Positions 1-7,626 of a stretch of DNA of 9,911 nt are shown piece by piece. The notes under the pieces were generated by a model. The model did no database searches. It saw only the letters and a program-made list of their open reading frames with translations, and was not told where the DNA came from. The translations under genes were made by a program, and so were the position numbers. The stretch is from Desulfobacterales bacterium (GTDB taxonomy: Bacteria > Desulfobacterota > Desulfobacteria > Desulfobacterales > BuS5). Position 1 is the stretch's first letter, and the number at the start of each line of letters is the position of its first letter. The stretch spans positions 1-9,911 of the forward strand of contig JAGVGX010000128.1 in the NCBI GenBank assembly GCA_020056865.1, read 5' to 3'.

Positions 1-198
1 GAAATATTTCAGACAGCAATTAAAAAAGGAATCTGGCTTGGAGCAACGGTTGACGATATTGAATCTTTCTCTCTTGTTGGATGCACGGTTTCTCCAGGCT
101 TTGATTTTAAGGATTTTGAACTGGCGCATCAAAAAAATATGCTTGAAAAATATCCCCAACATGCTTTAATAATAAAAAAGCTCACAACGCCATCTTAA
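1..198 (+). CDS. Cupin_5 (DUF985) family protein, C-terminal fragment
   Basis: The window opens inside a reading frame that runs 65 codons to a TAA at 196-198; its start lies to the left. The residues seen include WLGATV, FSLVGCTVSPGFDF and KDFELA, and it ends near YPQHALIIKKL. This is the characteristic C-terminal half of the DUF985/cupin_5 family (YML079w-like small cupins), where a tryptophan-rich strand is followed by a 'GCTVxPGFDFxDFELA' strand-turn and a final helix. Family members are single-domain beta-barrels of about 150-170 residues with no firmly established reaction, so no function is assigned. The 40 nt to the next gene show no terminator, so co-transcription with the citrate synthase gene is possible. 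Confidence 0.82.
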   Translation, partial: EIFQTAIKKGIWLGATVDDIESFSLVGCTVSPGFDFKDFELAHQKNMLEKYPQHALIIKKLTTPS

Positions 199-238
199 AT
201 GCTCCAACTTATCTCTTAACAAAAAAAAGGCCAAAATT

Positions 239-1519
239 ATGACCGAACATGCAACATTAACATATCATGGGAAAACCTTTCTCTTGCCTTTAGTTAAAGG
301 TTCAGAAGGAGAGATGGCAATCGATATATCAGAATTACGCAACCAAAGCGGGCTTATTACCCTCGACCCTGGTTTTGCAAACACAGGCAGTTGCAAAAGC
401 AGCATAACTTTCATGGACGGAGAAAAAGGCATTTTGCGTTACCGGGGTTATCCCATTGAACAACTTGCCGAGCATTCAAGTTTCAGAGAGGTCGCCTATC
501 TTATGATAAACGGGAAGCTGCCGACAAATGAAGAAATAAAACGTTTTTCAATCCTGCTCAACGATCATTCCATGGTTCATGAGGATATGAGAACTTTTTT
601 TGAAAGTTTTCCAAGGGCGTCCCACCCCATGGGCATTCTTTCTTCAATGGTCAATGCGTTAAAAAGCTTTTATCCATATCTGGAAAACACAGAAGAAGAG
701 ATCAATATTACCGTGGCACGCCTGATCTCAAAAATCAGAACCCTTGCAGCCATGTCATACAAGATTTCAAGAGGACATAAAGTTGTGTATCCAAGCGCAA
801 GGCTTTCCTACTGTGAAAACCTGTTGAACATGATGTTTCATTCTCCTGTAAACCCGTATAAAATTGATCAGGATATTGTACAAGCGTTAAATGTATTTCT
901 GATTCTTCACGCAGATCATGAACAAAACTGCTCAACATCAACGGTTCGCATGGTGGGAAGCGGGAAAGTAAACCTTTATGCTTCGATATCCGCAGGGATA
1001 TCCGCCTTGTGGGGGCCTCTGCATGGCGGAGCAAATCAGGCTGTTATTGAAATGCTGGAGAAAATATCAAAAAAAGAAATGACTATTTCAGAGGCTGTTG
1101 CAAGAGCAAAAGACAAAAATGACCCTTTTCGACTTATGGGATTTGGGCACAGGGTATATAAAACACATGATCCACGCACCAGAATCATAAAGAAAACATG
1201 CGATGCACTCCTTTTAAAACTGAAAGTTAAAGATCCATTATTAGATATTGCCATGGAGCTTGAAGACATTGCAATCCATGACGATTATTTTATCGAATAC
1301 AACCTGTATCCCAATATTGATTTTTACAGCGGAATCATACTCCGCACGATCGGCATCCCCACCAATATGTTTACCGTCATGTTTGCCATCGGAAGATTGC
1401 CCGGATGGATTGCCCAATGGAAGGAAAGCATGGACGATCCGGAATGGAAGCTTAACCGGCCCCGACAGATTTACACAGGTCAGACAAAAAGGGATTACGT
1501 GCCTATTAATGAAAGATAA
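239..1519 (+). CDS. gltA: Citrate synthase, hexameric GltA type
   Basis: Condenses oxaloacetate and acetyl-CoA to citrate in the cytoplasm, the entry step of the TCA cycle; complete-oxidising sulfate reducers can use the cycle to oxidise acetyl units. The catalytic landmarks are all present: HADHEQN at 224-230, the active-site histidine in GPLHGGAN (H262), the second histidine in GFGHRVYK (H304), and the catalytic aspartate in PNIDFYSG (D361), with GRLPGW and RPRQIYTG near the end. At 426 residues it matches E. coli GltA (427) and keeps the extra N-terminal beta domain (about residues 1-50) of type II hexameric enzymes, which shorter 2-methylcitrate synthases of about 375 residues lack. The ATG at 239 has an AAAAGG ribosome site 8 nt upstream. 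The stop codon shares one base with the start of the following receiver gene. Confidence 0.96.
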   Translation: MTEHATLTYHGKTFLLPLVKGSEGEMAIDISELRNQSGLITLDPGFANTGSCKSSITFMDGEKGILRYRGYPIEQLAEHSSFREVAYLMINGKLPTNEEIKRFSILLNDHSMVHEDMRTFFESFPRASHPMGILSSMVNALKSFYPYLENTEEEINITVARLISKIRTLAAMSYKISRGHKVVYPSARLSYCENLLNMMFHSPVNPYKIDQDIVQALNVFLILHADHEQNCSTSTVRMVGSGKVNLYASISAGISALWGPLHGGANQAVIEMLEKISKKEMTISEAVARAKDKNDPFRLMGFGHRVYKTHDPRTRIIKKTCDALLLKLKVKDPLLDIAMELEDIAIHDDYFIEYNLYPNIDFYSGIILRTIGIPTNMFTVMFAIGRLPGWIAQWKESMDDPEWKLNRPRQIYTGQTKRDYVPINER

Positions 1520-1950
1520 TGATCAGGATGGTAGATTCAATAAAAAATAAAAAAATTCTGATCGTAGATGATGAGACGGATATGATTATTTTTGTCTCAA
1601 CGGTTGTAGAAACGATTGGGTTTAAACCAATTGCAGCTCATAGTGGCACGGATGCTCTGAAAAAATCACAATCAGAAATTCCTGACCTGATAGTTCTCGA
1701 TGTTATGATGCCAAAAATTGAAGATGGTATCCAAACATATTTTTATTTTAGATCCAACATAAAACTATCAAGCATCCCAATCGTTATCCTCTCTGCAATA
1801 GCCGAAAAAACATTTATGCATTTAATCAGAGTATTAAGCGCCCAGGAAGGCAAACATATCCCCGTGCCTCAAGCATATATGGAAAAACCTCCGGATGCGA
1901 CTAAGCTTTCCACCCTGATAAAAAGTATTCTGTCTAATAATACATTTTAA
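1519..1950 (+). CDS. Stand-alone response-regulator receiver protein (first paralogue)
   Basis: A 143-residue protein that is only a CheY-like receiver domain, with no DNA-binding or enzymatic output. It has the acidic pair D17/D18 in KILIVDDE, phospho-acceptor D61 in LIVLDVMMP, the conserved serine S92 in ILSA and the lysine K123 in YMEKPP, so it should be phosphorylatable. Between beta4 and beta5 there is an unusually long segment (about 95-118), shared with the paralogue at 9145-9585. The ATG overlaps the citrate synthase TAA (TAATG), suggesting translational coupling. An in-frame ATG at 1528 (M4) is a possible alternative; neither start has a strong Shine-Dalgarno. A likely role is phosphate shuttle or partner-binding switch for the kinases encoded next; this is inferred from context only. 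Confidence 0.93.
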   Translation: MIRMVDSIKNKKILIVDDETDMIIFVSTVVETIGFKPIAAHSGTDALKKSQSEIPDLIVLDVMMPKIEDGIQTYFYFRSNIKLSSIPIVILSAIAEKTFMHLIRVLSAQEGKHIPVPQAYMEKPPDATKLSTLIKSILSNNTF

Positions 1951-1964
1951 CACCAAACCTGTTT

Positions 1965-1979
1965 AAAGGTCTAACCTTT
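1965..1979 (+). other. Short inverted repeat upstream of kinase gene
   Basis: AAAGGT at 1965-1970 and ACCTTT at 1974-1979 are perfectly complementary around a 3-nt spacer. This could form a small hairpin in the mRNA between the receiver gene and the kinase gene. It is followed by GGGAAAGGGG rather than a T-run, so it is not an intrinsic terminator. Its function is unknown; at six base pairs in AT-rich DNA it may be chance. Confidence 0.3.
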
Positions 1980-2008
1980 GGGAAAGGGGCAGAAAACCAA
2001 ATATAAAC

Positions 2009-4285
2009 ATGATAAAATATATCAAGATCGTCCCGCATAGCTTGTTTTCAAAACTATTTCTCCCTGTTGGTCTGGCTTTAATTTTTAGTTTGTCAATATG
2101 GGCATATTTCAATACACAACAGTACAAAAATAAAATGACCGAAGACATGATCATAAGCGCAGATCGTTTGGCGCAAACGATCTTACTCGGAATCCATTAT
2201 TCTATGATGCATAATTTAAAAAATGACATCAACACTATCATAAAAAAAATTGATGCTCAGAATAATTTAGAAAATATAAGCATATACAACAAAAATGGCC
2301 AAATAAAATTCTCCAATAAAACGATTGAATCCAGCCAGACTCTCAATACGAACGATCCTATCTGTTATGTTTGCCACAAATCGCAAACGCCTCTTTTCCA
2401 ACTTAACATATCCGAAAAAACCCGTATATTTTATTCTCCAAATGGTTATCGCCTGCTCGGGCTCGTCAATCCAATCTATAATCAAACCGGCTGTGCTTCC
2501 AAGGGTTGTCATGTGCAGCATAATGAAAAAAAAGTAATAGGGATTCTGGATCTAATTGTTTCTCTTGAGAAAACCGACGATGAGCTGTTGGCATTTAAAA
2601 AGCGACTCATGGTTCAAGCCATATTAACATTTATACTGATATCCGTCTTGATTTTTCTTGTTTTCCTGCGTTTTGTAAAGCGCCCTTTAAGGAAAATGAT
2701 TGAAGGAACACTCCGCATTTCAGCCGGCCAATATCATTCTAAAATCAACGTCATTCAAGATGATGAACTGGGACTTTTGTCCGATACGATTAATAAAATG
2801 GGGGGAAAAATCGGCGAGAAGCAGGGCGAACTGAACAAACAAAAAGATGAATATCAACACCTTTTTGAACTTGTTCCATGTATTATAACGGTTCAGGACA
2901 AAAACTATAAACTTGTAGGTTATAATCGCGAATTTGAACAAAAATTCAAACCCAAACTGGGAGATTACTGTTACTTTGCATATAAGGGACGCAACAAGCA
3001 ATGCGAAATTTGCCCGGTTCACATGACGTTTCAAGATGGGCAGTCCCATTTCAGTGAAGAAAGAGGTGTAGATAAAAACGGCAACCCAACATTTTGGATA
3101 GTAAAAACATCACCTGTAAAAAATTCCGATGGTGAAGTTGTTGCTGCCATGGAAATGAGCCTTGACGTCACCAATATAAAAATACTTGAAGAAGAGCTTG
3201 AAAAATCAGAAAAAAAATACCACGCTATATTCAATAATATCCCAAATCCAATTTTTGTTATGGATTCGGAAACGCTGGAGATTCTTGACTGTAACAAAAG
3301 CGTAGAGGTTGTTTACGGATATTCCTGTGATGAAATCATTGGAAAATCTTTTCTTTTTATGTTTAAGGACAATGAGAAACAGGTGTATTCAGAAAAAATA
3401 AAAAACACCTCCATCATCAACCGGGCAAAGCATATTAATAAAAGCGGTCATACACTGTTTGTTGATATCCGGATATCGCCTTTCAACTATCCGGGAAGAG
3501 AGGTTTGGCTTGTTACAACCAGTGATATAACTAAACAACTGGAAACCGAACAACAACTGATTCAAGCAAGTAAAATGGCAACTCTGGGAGAAATGGCAAC
3601 CGGCATCGCACATGAAATTAATCAACCGCTTACGGTAATCAAAACAGCCAGTAATTTTTTTATGCGCAAAATAAATAGAAAAGAGCCGATTACCGATGAA
3701 ATTTTTTTAACTATGTCTAATGAAATAGATGCCCAGGTTGACAGAGCTTCCAAAATCATCAATCACATGAGACAATTCGGAAGAAAATCAGATAGAAAAC
3801 TTGTGCAAGTCAACATAAACGAAACACTCAAAAAAGCTGTTAATATTTTGGGGCAACAGTTAAAAGTCATGGGAATCGATCTGGTATGGGAGCTTGAAGA
3901 AAATCTTCCTTTTGTCTCAGCAGATCCTAATCGTCTGGAACAGGTTTTTATAAATTTGTTGATAAATGCACGGGATTCAATTGATGACAAATGGCAATCC
4001 AGGATGCAGCCAGGAAAGGGGAAAACAATAACACTGAAAACCTGTTTAAATAATAAAAAAATTGTAGTAGAAATAAGCGATACCGGCTCAGGAATCCCCA
4101 AAGAACATATTGATCGCATATTTGAACCGTTTTTTACTACCAAAAAGGTAGGTCAGGGAACCGGTCTTGGCCTTTCCATAAGCTACGGTATTATTCAGGA
4201 ATGTAACGGCGATATTAAAGTGGTATCCGATAAAGACCAGGGGGCCAAATTTATAATGACGTTTTCAATAGCGGATGAAGCGTGA
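2009..4285 (+). CDS. Membrane sensor histidine kinase with heme-c-type extracytoplasmic domain
   Basis: Likely inner-membrane redox or ligand sensor. Layout: TM1 about 13-33; extracytoplasmic domain about 34-200 with CX2CH (C119-H123) and CX4CH (C162-H168) motifs, the spacings that attach heme c in tetraheme cytochrome c3; TM2 about 201-223; HAMP about 220-275; a PAS domain (about 280-392) with C321, C332 and C335; a second PAS (about 400-510); HisKA with phospho-histidine H535 in GIAHEINQP; HATPase with N-box NLLINARDS (649-657), G1 DTGSGIP (691-697), FEPFFTTK and G2 GQGTGLGLS. All kinase motifs are intact. The 758-residue frame starts at ATG 2009 directly before TM1; no in-frame upstream start exists, and the only purine-rich stretch (GGGAAAGGGG, 1980-1989) lies about 19 nt upstream, so initiation may be weak or structured. 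It overlaps the next gene at TGATG. Heme attachment itself is inferred from motifs. Confidence 0.93.
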   Translation: MIKYIKIVPHSLFSKLFLPVGLALIFSLSIWAYFNTQQYKNKMTEDMIISADRLAQTILLGIHYSMMHNLKNDINTIIKKIDAQNNLENISIYNKNGQIKFSNKTIESSQTLNTNDPICYVCHKSQTPLFQLNISEKTRIFYSPNGYRLLGLVNPIYNQTGCASKGCHVQHNEKKVIGILDLIVSLEKTDDELLAFKKRLMVQAILTFILISVLIFLVFLRFVKRPLRKMIEGTLRISAGQYHSKINVIQDDELGLLSDTINKMGGKIGEKQGELNKQKDEYQHLFELVPCIITVQDKNYKLVGYNREFEQKFKPKLGDYCYFAYKGRNKQCEICPVHMTFQDGQSHFSEERGVDKNGNPTFWIVKTSPVKNSDGEVVAAMEMSLDVTNIKILEEELEKSEKKYHAIFNNIPNPIFVMDSETLEILDCNKSVEVVYGYSCDEIIGKSFLFMFKDNEKQVYSEKIKNTSIINRAKHINKSGHTLFVDIRISPFNYPGREVWLVTTSDITKQLETEQQLIQASKMATLGEMATGIAHEINQPLTVIKTASNFFMRKINRKEPITDEIFLTMSNEIDAQVDRASKIINHMRQFGRKSDRKLVQVNINETLKKAVNILGQQLKVMGIDLVWELEENLPFVSADPNRLEQVFINLLINARDSIDDKWQSRMQPGKGKTITLKTCLNNKKIVVEISDTGSGIPKEHIDRIFEPFFTTKKVGQGTGLGLSISYGIIQECNGDIKVVSDKDQGAKFIMTFSIADEA

Positions 4286-5430
4286 TGGAAAAATCAATTT
4301 TATTGGTCGATGACGAAGAAGGTATTCGTAAGGTTCTTGCAATGACCCTAACTGATATGGGTTACGATGTCCTTACATCCGATAACGGTAAAAATGCGCT
4401 GTTAATCTTCAAAAAGGTTAAGCCTCTTATTGTCATCTCGGATATAAAAATGCCTGAAATGGATGGCATTGATTTTCTCCGCATGCTAAAACAGGAAAAT
4501 CCGGAAACCCAAGTTATTATGATCACCGGTCACGGAGATATCGATCTGGCCATAAAAAGCGTTAAATATGATGCTACTGATTTCATAACCAAACCGATTA
4601 ACAATGAATTTCTTGAAATTGCTTTAAAAAGAGCACAGGAAAGGATAGCCATTCGCAATCAGTTAAAAGAATATACATTAAATCTTGAGCAACTTGTTCG
4701 CGAAAAAACTAAAAAACTTATTGAAACTGAACGAATGGCAGCTATTGGACAGACCATAATGGGATTGAATCACGCTATAAAAAATATTGCAAGCGGCCTT
4801 AAGGGCGGAGAATTTGTTTTGGAAAAAGGAATTGAGATGAACAATCGAAAATATTTGATTCAGGGGTGGGAAATGGTTAAGGGTAATGTTGAGAAAATAA
4901 CAACTCTGTCCCTTGATCTTCTTGATTACGCAAAACCCACTGAAATAAATTATCAAATATGCGACCCGAACCTGCCTGTACATGAAGTCGCTGATCTTAT
5001 GAAGTTTAAGGCTGAAGAACTGGATATTGAATTAGCTGTTGATCTTTGTCCGGTTTTAAAAAAAATATGTTTCGATCCTGAGCTGATACACCGATGCCTC
5101 CTTAACCTTCTTACAAACGCTCTGGACTCCTGTAAAAATTTTACCCCGAATACAACAAATAGGAAAAAAATTCTTATTAAAACGGTTCATGCAAGCGGAT
5201 GGGGAGTTGAATATCAGGTCATTGATAACTGCTGTGGAATGAGCCAGGATATAAAAAACAGACTTTTCAAAGGTATTTTCAGCACAAAAGGCTCCTGTGG
5301 GACAGGCATCGGATTGATGATAACAAAAAAAATAATCGATGAGCATAAAGGTATTATAGAAGTCCTGTCTGAAGAAGGCACCGGTTCAACATTTATTATT
5401 AAAATACCGGAAGGCCTGCCAATAGATTAA
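4285..5430 (+). CDS. Receiver-histidine kinase fusion protein
   Basis: A cytoplasmic hybrid with the receiver at the N-terminus. Residues 1-120 form a receiver with acidic pair D9/D10, phospho-acceptor D53 in ISDIKMPEMDG, T81 and K103 in TKPI. A helical linker (about 112-150) leads to a kinase core with an atypical H-box, GLNHAIKN (H163), an N-box NLLTNALDS, and a G2 box GTGIGL. The G1 box reads DNCCGM (314-319), where DNGxGI is usual: the first glycine is a cysteine. The ATG at 4285 shares its A with the preceding TGA stop; a GTG one codon earlier (4282) is an alternative start. With the kinase just upstream it makes a plausible two-step relay: the heme-type kinase phosphorylates D53, which controls the second kinase. 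The partners are inferred from gene order. Confidence 0.92.
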   Translation: MEKSILLVDDEEGIRKVLAMTLTDMGYDVLTSDNGKNALLIFKKVKPLIVISDIKMPEMDGIDFLRMLKQENPETQVIMITGHGDIDLAIKSVKYDATDFITKPINNEFLEIALKRAQERIAIRNQLKEYTLNLEQLVREKTKKLIETERMAAIGQTIMGLNHAIKNIASGLKGGEFVLEKGIEMNNRKYLIQGWEMVKGNVEKITTLSLDLLDYAKPTEINYQICDPNLPVHEVADLMKFKAEELDIELAVDLCPVLKKICFDPELIHRCLLNLLTNALDSCKNFTPNTTNRKKILIKTVHASGWGVEYQVIDNCCGMSQDIKNRLFKGIFSTKGSCGTGIGLMITKKIIDEHKGIIEVLSEEGTGSTFIIKIPEGLPID

Positions 5431-5459
5431 AACAGTTAATTTATACAAAATAAGTCACG

Positions 5460-7184
5460 GTGAATGACCCATTAATAAAATACAGTCAACTGACTAACAT
5501 TTTTGATTTTTTTACCATGGGGGTTATGATTTTATCCCTGGATCGAAAAATCATTTCCTTCAATAGTACTGCAGAATTAATCACAGGGTATAAAAATGCA
5601 GAGGTAATTGGCAGGTATTGTTATGAAGTATTTCTGGATACGATATGCGGAGGAACATGTCTTCATAAAAACGCCTCACATGTTGATCTCCATCGGAATA
5701 AAAGCACCCATGAAAAAGAACACCTTGTAAATCATCGCCACGGCATTACCAGAATCATTGCCCCGCTTAGCGATCCGGATAAAAAATGTTGTGGATATAT
5801 TGAGGTCTTTCAGGATCAATCCGCTTTAATTGATCTTATAGACCGAATAAGGCATGATGATCGCAGATTGAAACTCATCCTCGACAATCTTGACATCGGA
5901 ATTCTGACCGTTGACTGCGGCGGCCACATCACCTTTTTTAACACCAGGTCTGAAACCATTACCGGTTTTAAGCGTGAAATGGTTCTTGGAAAATCCTGTG
6001 CTTTGATTTTTAGCACAACATCCGGAAAAGAAATTTCAATGCTAAACACCACGATTGCCGATGGAAATGCGCATACAAGCCAGGAAGGAGAAATAAAAAC
6101 AAGGCTTGGGCAGATGATTCCTATACGGGCAAACTATATGGCCCTTAAAAATGAAGATGAACGCATTTTTGGAGGATTGGTAACCATTTCAGATCTTTCA
6201 TTGATTTACCAGTTTAACAACGTCATAAAAGATCGATATACATTCTACGATATGGTTGGCCGGGACCCGGCAATGCAAAAAATTTTTGAGATTCTTCCTG
6301 TTGTCGCTTCAAGCTCCGCAACAGTTCTAATAGAAGGGCATACAGGAACCGGCAAGGATGTCTTGGCAAAGATTATCCATCATGCCAGCCCGAGATCCAA
6401 AAAGCCCATGGTCAAAGTCAATTGCGCGGCGCTTCCCGACAACCTTCTTGAATCAGAGCTGTTCGGATACGTCAAAGGCGCATTCACCGGAGCTGAAAAA
6501 GACAAGCCGGGCCGATTCCAGGAAGCAGACAATGGAACAATTTTTTTAGATGAAATCGGAGATCTGCCTTTAACACTTCAGGCAAAACTGCTTCGCGTTC
6601 TCGAAGACAAAGAATTCTATCCCCTGGGAAGCAGAAAAACAGCAAAAGTAGATGTTCGCATCATATCCGCAACCAACCAGAATTTAGAACAGCTTGTTCA
6701 TGAAAAACGCTTTCGGAACGACTTGTATTACCGTCTGAATGTGTTGCGTTTTGAAATGCCTCCTCTCAAAGACAGAAAAGGAGATATCCCCCTGCTCATA
6801 TCTCATATTATGAAGCGTCTTTGTCTTATCAGAGAAACATCAGTTGAAAATATTTCGGAAGAAGCCATGGAAGTTCTTTTAAATCACGATTTTCCAGGCA
6901 ACGTTCGCGAGCTTGAAAATATCATTGAACACGCCCTTATTGTCTGCAAAGATAACGTAATCAAACGAAAGCATCTGCCTATCTCGCTTCAAAATACAAT
7001 ACGTCCAGCGCATCAGGAAAATAAAGCGGGCAGTCTTGATCGGGAAATAACAGCCACTGAAAGAACCATCATCAGCGATATGTTGAAAAAACATGGATGG
7101 AACAGAAAAAAAACCGCACAGGCATTGAACATTAATCGCACAACACTATGGCGAAAAATGAAAGCGTATAACATCACAAATTAA
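5460..7184 (+). CDS. Sigma-54-dependent transcriptional activator, PAS-PAS-AAA+-Fis, no receiver
   Basis: A bacterial enhancer-binding protein that uses ATP to open sigma-54 RNA polymerase promoters. PAS1 (about 12-120) carries C54, C63 and C67 (C-X8-C-X3-C) plus C110/C111. PAS2 spans about 135-250. The AAA+ domain (about 263-490) has Walker A GHTGTGK (293-299), the sigma-54 contact loop GAFTGA (340-345), Walker B IFLDEIG (361-367) and [10 protein letters not shown] (417-426). A Fis-type helix-turn-helix ends the protein (about 534-572, [18 protein letters not shown]). There is no receiver domain, so control is probably by PAS ligand, redox state or protein contact rather than aspartyl phosphorylation. 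The start is GTG at 5460 with a poor ribosome site, 29 nt after the preceding stop. Its probable target lies just downstream: an inverted repeat at 7247 and a sigma-54 promoter at 7529. Confidence 0.95.
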   Translation: MNDPLIKYSQLTNIFDFFTMGVMILSLDRKIISFNSTAELITGYKNAEVIGRYCYEVFLDTICGGTCLHKNASHVDLHRNKSTHEKEHLVNHRHGITRIIAPLSDPDKKCCGYIEVFQDQSALIDLIDRIRHDDRRLKLILDNLDIGILTVDCGGHITFFNTRSETITGFKREMVLGKSCALIFSTTSGKEISMLNTTIADGNAHTSQEGEIKTRLGQMIPIRANYMALKNEDERIFGGLVTISDLSLIYQFNNVIKDRYTFYDMVGRDPAMQKIFEILPVVASSSATVLIEGHTGTGKDVLAKIIHHASPRSKKPMVKVNCAALPDNLLESELFGYVKGAFTGAEKDKPGRFQEADNGTIFLDEIGDLPLTLQAKLLRVLEDKEFYPLGSRKTAKVDVRIISATNQNLEQLVHEKRFRNDLYYRLNVLRFEMPPLKDRKGDIPLLISHIMKRLCLIRETSVENISEEAMEVLLNHDFPGNVRELENIIEHALIVCKDNVIKRKHLPISLQNTIRPAHQENKAGSLDREITATERTIISDMLKKHGWNRKKTAQALNINRTTLWRKMKAYNITN

Positions 7185-7246
7185 CACTCGTAACATCGCG
7201 TCCCTACCCTCTTTTTTTTGATGTTCACATATATCCGCAATAGCAA

Positions 7247-7262
7247 TGCAACGTATGTTGCA
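7247..7262. promoter_or_regulatory. Candidate upstream activator site (TGCAAC-N4-GTTGCA)
   Basis: TGCAAC (7247-7252) and GTTGCA (7257-7262) form a perfect inverted repeat around GTAT. The 16-bp size and the form of the half-sites resemble NtrC-type enhancers (TGCACC-N4/5-GGTGCA), which are bound by Fis-type helix-turn-helix domains. Two more GCAAC copies follow in direct orientation at 7271-7275 and 7281-7285. The site lies about 60 nt after the sigma-54 activator gene and about 300 nt upstream of the predicted transcription start, a workable distance for DNA looping. Binding by the neighbouring activator is inferred. Confidence 0.55.
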
Positions 7263-7528
7263 CATACAAAGCAACATTTTGCAACAGTAAAGTTTTTGTG
7301 TTTTAATAATAGAAAATCGCCATTGTAAAAATTTTAATCTTTAATATTTAGATACTTATAAAATAAAACCTTCCGTTGTTACACGTATCGGCACCCTTTT
7401 TCTTACGGCTTGTAACGATGCAATACAGCAACACTGATTATTTCCTCACCCTGCTTCCCAGAAACCATTCATCCCTTTAACTGCCTTAAAATAAAAGAGA
7501 TTTAAACATTTAATTTTTAAAAAACCAC

Positions 7529-7545
7529 CTGGTACAATTAGTGCT
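7529..7545 (+). promoter_or_regulatory. Sigma-54 (-24/-12) promoter
   Basis: CTGGTAC at 7529-7535, the spacer AATTA, then GTGCT at 7541-7545. The invariant GG (7531-7532) and GC (7543-7544) are separated by exactly 10 nt, as required for sigma-54, and TGGTAC/GTGCT differ from the consensus TGGCAC/TTGCW at one base each. Transcription would start near 7556 and read into the gene at 7681 and probably on through the universal stress protein, receiver and tmcD-like genes. It sits downstream of a sigma-54 activator gene with a candidate enhancer between them, which raises confidence. Confidence 0.72.
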
Positions 7546-7570
7546 AAAGAAAAGGGGAAAGGTGGGAAGT

Positions 7571-7626
7571 AAAGGCTGAAAAATGAAAGCTGTTTATATT
7601 TGCAATTGACTGGTTTTCAGTTTTTT
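7571..7626 (+). promoter_or_regulatory. Leader hairpin with U-run, possible attenuator
   Basis: In the predicted sigma-54 transcript CTGAAAA (7576-7582) pairs perfectly with TTTTCAG (7614-7620). The pairing can extend through AAAGG (7571-7575) and TTTTT (7621-7625) to about 12 bp, including two G-U pairs. A competing local hairpin, ACTG (7609-7612) with CAGT (7618-7621), ends directly in a T-run. These mutually exclusive structures between promoter and first gene look like an attenuator or regulated terminator. The stems are AT-rich and the long-range loop is 31 nt, so chance is a real alternative. Confidence 0.3.
7583..7609 (+). CDS. Possible 8-codon leader peptide
   Basis: An ATG at 7583 preceded by AAAGG with a 7-nt gap opens an 8-codon frame (MKAVYICN) that ends at TGA 7607-7609. 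It lies entirely within the predicted sigma-54 leader and inside the loop of the long-range hairpin, and its ribosome site would be masked by that pairing. It could be a translated leader that affects the hairpin; there is no run of a single amino-acid codon as in classical attenuators. Very short frames arise often by chance. Confidence 0.18.
   Translation: MKAVYICN

Noticed and set aside
735..1034. Antisense open frames inside genes (for example 735-1034, 1036-1269, 2720-3049, 3763-4143 and 4678-4983 on the minus strand)
   Set aside because: They lie wholly inside strongly supported + strand genes, have no ribosome sites or recognisable domains, and look like shadows of the coding frame.
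7212..7219. T8 run after the activator gene as an intrinsic terminator
   Set aside because: No stable GC-rich hairpin precedes it; the upstream bases CGCGTCCCTACCC cannot form a convincing stem.
7237..7285. GCAA/GCAAC repeats as a CRISPR or iteron array
   Set aside because: The units are only 4-6 bp, irregularly spaced and partly inverted; transcription-factor sites explain them better, and no replication or cas gene is nearby.
7389..7406. CGGCAC at 7389-7394 as a second sigma-54 promoter
   Set aside because: The GG at 7390-7391 is followed after 10 nt by CT, not GC, so the essential -12 element is missing; the site at 7529-7545 fits far better.
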